The notes beneath the pieces were generated by a model. The model worked only from the letters and a program-made list of their open reading frames with translations. It had not been told where the DNA came from and made no database searches. A stretch of 19,800 nucleotides of DNA from Desulfobacteraceae bacterium UBA2771 (lineage in GTDB: Bacteria; Desulfobacterota; Desulfobacteria; Desulfobacterales; Desulfosarcinaceae). The stretch spans positions 1 to 19,800 of the forward strand of contig DEIP01000078.1 in NCBI GenBank assembly GCA_002352605.1, given 5' to 3'. This document shows positions 14,414-19,800 of this stretch, one piece after another. The stretch's first letter is position 1; every line of letters starts with the position of its first letter. The translations under genes and the position numbers were made by a program.

Positions 14414-15814
14414 TTAAATGGCGTTCGAGCATTGATAACCGATGGCCCCAGTTACATGATTCTTGATCATGCTGCCGTTGCAGCATGCCTGGCAAGGCTT
14501 GAAGCCCCCGGCCATGGCTTGTTCCATGCTGTTGAACGCGGTAATCATCTCCGCGTTGATCCGCATTATCGACTTGCAGTTTGGACGATGAAATAGTTCG
14601 GAATTCCGGTTGGCCACATATTGGATTGAATCGCTACTATCACCACTGATCTTTGAATCGGTTTCAATCTGCCTGATATGACTGGAAAAATCGGTCACCT
14701 GCCCGGCGACGGGCGTATTCGTCGGGAAAAACCCCGCCAGCCTGTCGGCGGTTATCTCTTGCAGGTCATCGAACAGATCAACGCCGTCACCGCAAAACGA
14801 GGACGAAAGCCGCACTTTCTTCAGCAGCCGAAAAACGGGGCCCTCCCCGATCTGCTCATCCATATGGGTGAAAAGCAGACGATTCACACCAAAAGGCAAG
14901 AAGGCGCTTACGGTGGCCGCCAAGACCTCTTCCCGGACGGTTGCATTGGCCACCAGATGGGTTTCATCCGGATTGGCCAACCGGAGCAGTGCGCCAACAT
15001 CGTCCATCATGGATGCGTCCCGCTTGCTCACTCCCGGCGTATCGATCAAGACCACATCTACGTTCGCCAGATCATTCAACACCTTTTGCAGGTGCTCGGC
15101 ATCATGGACGATCGTCAGGGACAGGTTCATGATGCGCCCAACACTTACCAGCATGCTATTTGCTCCGACACCAAAACGATCGAGGCTGATCAGGGCGGTC
15201 TCTTTTTTCTCAATGAACCGGCAATGCCGGGCCAGTTTGGCCACCGTAGTACTTTTTCCCACACCGGACGGCCCAACCAGGGCAATAATTTTCCGTTTGG
15301 CGAGATCGCGATAAAATGGTTCGGCAACCCGATTATGGCCGGCCTCATTTGGGTTCAGTTGAACAATTGACACCTCGCTGGCGTCACAACCGATCTCGGT
15401 TTGCAAATCGGGTTCGGCTTCGGTTGAAATCGCCCCGGGCGCCTGCATGGTGTTGTTTCGATCGTCGCGAACGCGGGTAAGATCCAATGCCGGCGCCGGG
15501 TTCGAAGATGATTTGATTTTCGGATCTAACAGCTTATTGGTTTGCGGTATCGACGAGAGGGAAACACGATCGGTCTGAGATTCGGCATCCAGATGTTTCG
15601 ATAACATGCCGGAAAAATCATTGTCACCATCGGTCTCTTCCTCCGGGTAGTCGGTGGCGGCAGTGATTTCGACACTCTTTTTTCTCAAGGCACTGAAAAA
15701 CCCATCGGGTCTGATCTCTTTGGCCGACAGAATCACGGCATCGCCGCCAAACTCACTTTTAACCAGGCGAAGGGCATCGGTCATATCGGTTGCTTCAAAG
15801 CGCTTAATCTGCAT
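14414..15814 (-). CDS. flhF: FlhF SRP-type GTPase with fused C-terminal Ada-like zinc-binding module
   Basis: This protein has 466 residues from the ATG at 15814 (MQIKRFEATDMTDALRLVKS is the classic FlhF start; GGAGG lies 6 bases upstream; an upstream in-frame ATG at 15835 is rejected). Domains: N-terminal B domain (1-35), a variable acidic linker (50-165), then the NG domain with P-loop GPSGVGKST (181-189) and DTPG (258-261). FlhF sets the polar site of flagellar assembly. Unusually, the segment usually reading TxDxYRxGAxEQL is SLDRFGVGANSML (210-222), and the base-specificity motif TKLD reads THMD (316-319). After the GTPase, residues 398-445 form an Ada-type metal-binding module with ligands His409, Cys413, Cys441 and Cys444. 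The gene overlaps flhA by 11 bases. Confidence 0.93.
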   Translation of the reverse strand: MQIKRFEATDMTDALRLVKSEFGGDAVILSAKEIRPDGFFSALRKKSVEITAATDYPEEETDGDNDFSGMLSKHLDAESQTDRVSLSSIPQTNKLLDPKIKSSSNPAPALDLTRVRDDRNNTMQAPGAISTEAEPDLQTEIGCDASEVSIVQLNPNEAGHNRVAEPFYRDLAKRKIIALVGPSGVGKSTTVAKLARHCRFIEKKETALISLDRFGVGANSMLVSVGRIMNLSLTIVHDAEHLQKVLNDLANVDVVLIDTPGVSKRDASMMDDVGALLRLANPDETHLVANATVREEVLAATVSAFLPFGVNRLLFTHMDEQIGEGPVFRLLKKVRLSSSFCGDGVDLFDDLQEITADRLAGFFPTNTPVAGQVTDFSSHIRQIETDSKISGDSSDSIQYVANRNSELFHRPNCKSIMRINAEMITAFNSMEQAMAGGFKPCQACCNGSMIKNHVTGAIGYQCSNAI

Positions 15815-17915
15815 CTGAGGCCTCCACGGTTCCAACTATTTGTATCTTGGCACTGCTGACAATCTCATCATAGGAGAGTACTGCCAAGCCGGGAATGAAA
15901 CGGTCGGTCAGCTTTTTAAATTGGCAACGGATCTGGGCGGAACAGACGAGCAACGGCTGAACACCCAAGGATTTATAATCCTCCATCTTAACGCTCAGGT
16001 CATCCATGATGGACTTGGCATAGGCCGGGTCGACGGCCAGAAAGGTTCCTTGATCGGTCTGTTGCATAGATTCGGCAATTTTCTTCTCTACCCGCTGGTC
16101 GAGCGTGAGGACATGCAGCTTTCCGTCTTGCGTCTGATAAAAACTGGAGATGGTACGGGCCAAGGCCTGACGCACGTGTTCGGTCAAGATATCCAGTTTT
16201 TTGGTGGTCGGCGCCCAGTCTGCCAGGGTCTCCATAATGGTTAGCAGGTCCCGAACCGGCACCTGTTCCAGCAGAAGATTCTGAGTCACCCGGACCACCC
16301 CGCCCAAAGTGACCAGATTGGGGACCAGCTCCTCGACCACTTTGGGATGGCTGGCTTTCAACGTATCGAGCATTTTCTGGACTTCCTGTCGGCCTACCAG
16401 TTCGTGGGCATGGCGGCGAATCACATCCGAAAGATGGGTGGTCATAATGGTCGCCAGATCCACCACGGTGTACCCTTTTGCGTTGGCATCCTCTCGGGCC
16501 GCGGGTTTGATCCAGAAGGCCTCCAGTCCATATGTGGGCTCCCGCGTGGCAATTCCGCTGATTTTCGCATCGGCAGATCCCGGATTCATGGCCATGAGAT
16601 GGTTGATCATCAGGTCGCCGGCGGCCACTTCGATCCCTTTTAATAAAATGGAATAGGCACCCGGTTTGAGTTTCATGTTGTCCTGGATGTGGATGGACGG
16701 CACCACAATGCCAATCTCCCGGGCAATCTGCCTTCGGATGGATTTTATCCGTTCAAGCAATTCGCCATCCTGCTCCACATCCACCAGCGGAATCAGCCCA
16801 TAACCGACCTCAAGGGCCAGCACGTCTATGGGGGGCAGTGGTTTGAATGTTTCCGGTGGCTTCTCTTCGGTCATTTTCTCTTGCTGCAGGGTGATTTCGC
16901 GAGACTCCGCCACTTTTGCCCGTTCGGTTTGAAATACCAGATAGGCCACGAACCCGACCGTACCGGATAATATGAAAAAAGGAATGGTCGGCAATCCGGG
17001 AACCAGTCCGAAACCGAAAAGCATAGTGGCTGCCACCACGAAGGCCCGGGGCTGCACCAGCAACTGGCTCCCGATTTCCAACCCCAGACTTTTTTCAGCA
17101 CCGGCTCGGGTAACGACGATACCGGCAGCCGTGGAAATTATCAGTGCGGGGATCTGGCTGACCAAACCATCGCCCACGGTCAGCAAGGTATAGGTCTGGG
17201 CGGCGTCGGCAAAGTTCATCTTTTTTTGAAATACACCGATGGCCAGACCGGCCAGGATATTGACGAAGGTAATGATGATGCCGGCAATGGCATCACCGCG
17301 CACAAACTTATTGGCACCATCCATGGCCCCGTAGTATTCGGCCTCGCGACTGATCTGTCGCCGTCGCTCCCTGGCTTCGGTCTCATCGATGAGGCCGGCG
17401 TTCAGATCGGCATCGATACTCATCTGCTTGCCGGGCATGGCGTCCAGGGTAAACCGGGCGGCCACTTCGGCGATTCTGCCGGCGCCCTTGGTAATCACCA
17501 TGAAGTTGATCACCACGAGGATAACAAAAACGATAAATCCGACGATGTAATTCCCGCCGACCACAAAATCGCCGAAGGCCATAATCACCTTGCCGGCGGC
17601 CTGGGTGCCCTCGTTTCCATGAAGAAGGATCATCCTGGTGGATGCCACGTTCAAGGAAAGTCGGAACAGCGTGGAGAGCAACAACAGCGATGGGAAAGAG
17701 GAGAGATCGAGTGGTTTGAGGATGTACATGCCTACCAAAAGGATGATCAGGGCGAGGGTGATATTGAAAGTCAGGAACAGGTCCAACAGCATGGACGGAA
17801 TGGGAATGACCATGACCATCAGAATGGCCATGGCGGCCAATCCCATTAAAACATCGGTATTGTTGGTTACAAAGGCGAACCGATCGAGGTATTGTTTGCG
17901 TTCGGCAAGTTCCAT
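15804..17915 (-). CDS. flhA: Flagellar type III export gate protein FlhA
   Basis: This 703-residue inner-membrane protein has about eight N-terminal membrane segments (to about residue 320), beginning near VLMGLAAMAILMVMVIPIPS. The conserved blocks FPSLLLLSTLFRLSLNVAST and KGAGRIAEVAARFTLDAMPG, followed by KQMSIDADLNAGLI, form the FHIPEP signature region. The cytosolic C-terminal half forms the docking ring for chaperone-substrate complexes: PSIHIQDNMKLKPGAYSILL, REPTYGLEAFWIKPAARE, TVVDLATIMTTHLSDVIRRH and LGGVVRVTQNLLLEQVPVRD. AAGG-type ribosome recognition is weak (AAGGAG 14 bases upstream). The stop codon lies within flhF, so the two are probably translated together. Confidence 0.97.
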   Translation of the reverse strand: MELAERKQYLDRFAFVTNNTDVLMGLAAMAILMVMVIPIPSMLLDLFLTFNITLALIILLVGMYILKPLDLSSFPSLLLLSTLFRLSLNVASTRMILLHGNEGTQAAGKVIMAFGDFVVGGNYIVGFIVFVILVVINFMVITKGAGRIAEVAARFTLDAMPGKQMSIDADLNAGLIDETEARERRRQISREAEYYGAMDGANKFVRGDAIAGIIITFVNILAGLAIGVFQKKMNFADAAQTYTLLTVGDGLVSQIPALIISTAAGIVVTRAGAEKSLGLEIGSQLLVQPRAFVVAATMLFGFGLVPGLPTIPFFILSGTVGFVAYLVFQTERAKVAESREITLQQEKMTEEKPPETFKPLPPIDVLALEVGYGLIPLVDVEQDGELLERIKSIRRQIAREIGIVVPSIHIQDNMKLKPGAYSILLKGIEVAAGDLMINHLMAMNPGSADAKISGIATREPTYGLEAFWIKPAAREDANAKGYTVVDLATIMTTHLSDVIRRHAHELVGRQEVQKMLDTLKASHPKVVEELVPNLVTLGGVVRVTQNLLLEQVPVRDLLTIMETLADWAPTTKKLDILTEHVRQALARTISSFYQTQDGKLHVLTLDQRVEKKIAESMQQTDQGTFLAVDPAYAKSIMDDLSVKMEDYKSLGVQPLLVCSAQIRCQFKKLTDRFIPGLAVLSYDEIVSSAKIQIVGTVEASDAD

Positions 17916-18284
17916 GATGCGTATTGCAGCTCCTTGATTGCGGTAACGTTACACCTGGAAACAGCATATTCCATGCCTATCGTTGCTTTCCGCATAACAC
18001 AACAACGAACCCGGATTGAACAGCTTGACTATATTCACAATATTTTTCTTATTGGTTTTTTAGGAATAAAGTATCGATTCAATTAAGCGATCGAATCAGG
18101 CAGACCCAAAGGAGGAGCGTCAATTTTTTGTCCGCATGCCGGCCGGACGTCTGAAAATGGATAACGTCGGGGCGAGGTCGAGATTCGATATTTGGGAGTA
18201 ATGGTTTTCATATCGTCACGGGTTCGAGAAAGATGGCGACGCGACATGTTGCCGGAGGCAAAGGTTGGACCTTTTAGGAGACCG
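17916..18284. other. 369-bp gap between flhB and flhA
   Basis: FlhB and flhA are usually adjacent, so a gap this size inside the export-gate set is unusual. The part nearer flhA (17990-18080) is AT-rich. On the minus strand a TATAGT hexamer (18027-18032) could be a -10 element, but no matching -35 was found and no sigma-54 or sigma-28 site is visible. A 10-bp palindrome GTAACGTTAC lies at 17943-17952, 28 bases upstream of the flhA ATG. No hairpin with a T-run was seen. One small frame (18083-18247) is listed separately. The gap may hold a promoter for flhA-flhF-flhG-fliA. Confidence 0.45.
18083..18247 (-). CDS. Doubtful 54-codon ORF in the flhB-flhA gap
   Basis: The frame from an ATG at 18247 encodes a basic, Arg/Pro-rich peptide (MSRRHLSRTRDDMKTITPKY at its start) with a C-terminal part rich in Pro and Asp. 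There is no good ribosome site, and the same open frame extends upstream in another register across the flhB end. No family is recognised. It is noted because it is the longest frame in an otherwise unexplained gap. It may equally be a chance frame or a gene remnant. Confidence 0.15.
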   Translation of the reverse strand: MSRRHLSRTRDDMKTITPKYRISTSPRRYPFSDVRPACGQKIDAPPLGLPDSIA

Positions 18285-19352
18285 TCAGGTGTTGACCAGA
18301 CCTTTAAGACGATAAACATAGGCAAGAATTTCAGCGACGGCACGGTACAGGTCGGCCGGTATAAAATCGCCTATTTCCGTTGTTTTGAACATGGCTCTGG
18401 CCAGCGGTTTGTTCTCGACCAAGGGGATATCATTTTCGATGGCGATGGACTTGATCTTCTGAGCGAGAAAGCCGGCGCCCTTTGCCACCACGGTGGGTGC
18501 CTGCATCCCCTCTTCATATTTGATGGCAATGGCCAGATGGGTGGGGTTGGTGATCACAACGGTGGCTTCGGGGACCGCCTCCATCATCCGTTTTCTGGCC
18601 ATTTCGCGCTGGACGGACCGAATTCTGGCCTTTACTGCCGGATCACCTTCACTTTGCTTGTTTTCGTCCTTGACTTCCTGTTTGGTCATCTTCAAATCCT
18701 GCTGATGCTGCCATTTGGTGTAGGCGAAATCGAGAACGGCCATGAGAAAGAGAACCATGCAGGTATACAGACACATCTGAAATGACACCTGACCGACAAA
18801 CTTCAGGATATTGCCGACACTCAACTGCATCAGGCCGGGAATCTGATCCAGATAGCGATTGAGGACGATGAAAGCGACCCCACTGATGATGGTCAGCTTG
18901 ATAATGGATTTTATCAGTTCCACTAGTGATTTGAGGGAAACTAACTTTTTTAACCCGCTGATGGGATTGAGTTTGGCCAGATTGGGGCTTAATTTCTCTC
19001 CGGTTATCAGGAAACCAAATTGCGCAACATTGCCGAGGACACCACCGGTCATGACCACCAGCATCAGGGGAATCAGGACGATAATACAATTGAGAAAAAC
19101 ATCCCACAACAAGGTGTGCACCGTTTCGGTCGCCATGGTCATGGTTCCGGCCCGTTGATACATGGCACGCATGGTGTCGGTCAGCCGACCGAGCATCCAG
19201 GACCCGGCAAAAAAAAGAACGGCAACACCACCGGAGAGAATTAATACCGAAGGAATCTCCCGGCTTTGCGCCACATTGCCCTTTCGGCGGGCATCGGCGA
19301 GTTTCTTTCCGGTCGGTTGTTCGGTTTTGTCCTGACTCGAGCCACCGGCCAT
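18285..19352 (-). CDS. flhB: Flagellar type III export switch protein FlhB
   Basis: This 355-residue protein has a short N-terminal cytosolic tail (DKTEQPTGKKLADARRKGNV), four membrane segments (about 33-55, 85-110, 145-170, 185-210) and a cytosolic C-terminal domain. The self-cleavage motif NPTH is at 269-272 in VVITNPTHLAIAIKYEEGMQ. Cleavage between Asn and Pro switches export from rod/hook to filament substrates. The downstream segment APTVVAKGAGFLAQKIKSIA and IPLVENKPLARAMFKTTEIG is canonical. The gene begins 3 bases after fliR with a GGGGTGA ribosome site inside the fliR end. It belongs to the fliR-flhB pair of the export gate. Confidence 0.97.
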   Translation of the reverse strand: MAGGSSQDKTEQPTGKKLADARRKGNVAQSREIPSVLILSGGVAVLFFAGSWMLGRLTDTMRAMYQRAGTMTMATETVHTLLWDVFLNCIIVLIPLMLVVMTGGVLGNVAQFGFLITGEKLSPNLAKLNPISGLKKLVSLKSLVELIKSIIKLTIISGVAFIVLNRYLDQIPGLMQLSVGNILKFVGQVSFQMCLYTCMVLFLMAVLDFAYTKWQHQQDLKMTKQEVKDENKQSEGDPAVKARIRSVQREMARKRMMEAVPEATVVITNPTHLAIAIKYEEGMQAPTVVAKGAGFLAQKIKSIAIENDIPLVENKPLARAMFKTTEIGDFIPADLYRAVAEILAYVYRLKGLVNT

Positions 19353-19355
19353 GGG

Positions 19356-19800
19356 TCACCCCGACCCCATGATTCTTATCAGGTCGAACACGGTCACCTG
19401 ATAAGATGAAAACAGATCGATCAAAAAAGCCGTCAGATAGGGAGCAACGATGATCATAAAAATCAGACCGATCACGATTTTCAATGGCATGGCAACGATG
19501 AAAATATGCATCTGGGGAACGGTTCTGGCCACCAGGCCGAGGCCCACACTGACAACCAACATGACGGCGATCAGGGGGGCACCCACTTTAATGGCCACGA
19601 CAAACATGTTGGCGGCCAACCGCATCATCATCTCCACCAATTGGGGACTGATGTGCATGGACAGCAGCGGAATAACCTTATAGCTGTCAACAATCGCCCG
19701 AAAGAACATATGGTGGGCGTTGATGGCAAAAAATAGCAGCATGGCCGTCAAATTGTAAAACTGGGCCAGAATCGGGATCTGAGCACTGGTGGTCGGATCC
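19356..19800 (-). CDS. fliR: Flagellar export gate protein FliR, C-terminal part (cut by window edge)
   Basis: The open frame enters from the right edge (first full codon at 19799) and encodes the last 147 residues. FliR proteins are about 260 residues, so roughly the N-terminal 110 are outside the window. DPTTSAQIPILAQFYNLTAM is the conserved FliR segment, followed by LLFFAINAHHMFFRAIVDSY. The hydrophobic stretches PLIAVMLVVSVGLGLVARTV, PQMHIFIVAMPLKIVIGLIF and the C terminus after PYLTAFLIDL are typical of the membrane-spanning gate subunit. It forms the export pore core with FliP and FliQ. The internal TTG/ATG near 19751 are not the true start. Confidence 0.92.
   Translation of the reverse strand, partial: DPTTSAQIPILAQFYNLTAMLLFFAINAHHMFFRAIVDSYKVIPLLSMHISPQLVEMMMRLAANMFVVAIKVGAPLIAVMLVVSVGLGLVARTVPQMHIFIVAMPLKIVIGLIFMIIVAPYLTAFLIDLFSSYQVTVFDLIRIMGSG

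Noticed and set aside
1..19800. CRISPR arrays, tRNA or rRNA genes, phage structural genes, toxin-antitoxin or defence systems
   Set aside because: No regularly spaced direct repeats, RNA-gene signatures or relevant protein motifs were seen; apart from the left end the window is flagellar.

Overview
The window is a flagellar gene cluster, almost certainly from a GC-rich Gram-negative bacterium. FlgH (L-ring lipoprotein), FlgI (P-ring) and FlgA imply an outer membrane. FlhF, FlhG, a sigma-54 promoter and sigma-28 promoters point to polar-type flagellar control. The overall character suggests a sulfate-reducer-like deltaproteobacterium (Desulfobacterota), but that placement is an inference from gene order and protein style.

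Layout, left to right. Positions 1-545 are AT-rich and look like mobile-element debris: the C-terminal end of a transposase on the + strand and a short integrase-like fragment on the - strand. A HIT-family nucleotide hydrolase follows (550-882, -). Then comes a + strand operon of a response regulator with an HD-GYP-like domain, motA and motB (1243-3973), preceded by a near-perfect sigma-28 promoter (1087-1113). It converges, with a 6-bp gap, on a long - strand set. Read in transcription order (right to left), this is fliR (cut by the window edge), flhB, a 369-bp gap, flhA, flhF, flhG, fliA, a DUF2802-like gene, a bidirectional terminator, a sigma-54 promoter, flgF, flgG, flgA, flgH, flgI, flgJ (rod-binding domain only), an internal sigma-28 promoter, a 63-codon ORF where flgM would be expected, flgN, flgK and flgL.

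Together these genes encode the type III export gate (FliR, FlhB, FlhA), polar placement and number control (FlhF, FlhG), the late-gene sigma factor (FliA), the distal rod, the P and L rings and their assembly factors, the hook-filament junction proteins and their chaperone, and the stator. The promoters fit a two-tier scheme: sigma-54 for the rod/ring operon (flgF onwards), and sigma-28 (made here as FliA) for the late hook-associated proteins and the stator.

The most unusual points are: a C-terminal Ada-like Cys/His zinc-binding module fused to FlhF; altered GTPase motifs in the same FlhF, next to an FlhG with no recognisable N-terminal DQAxxLR activator motif; the absence of a recognisable FlgM beside a good sigma-28 promoter; and a stator operon led by an HD-GYP-like response regulator with substituted catalytic-site residues.
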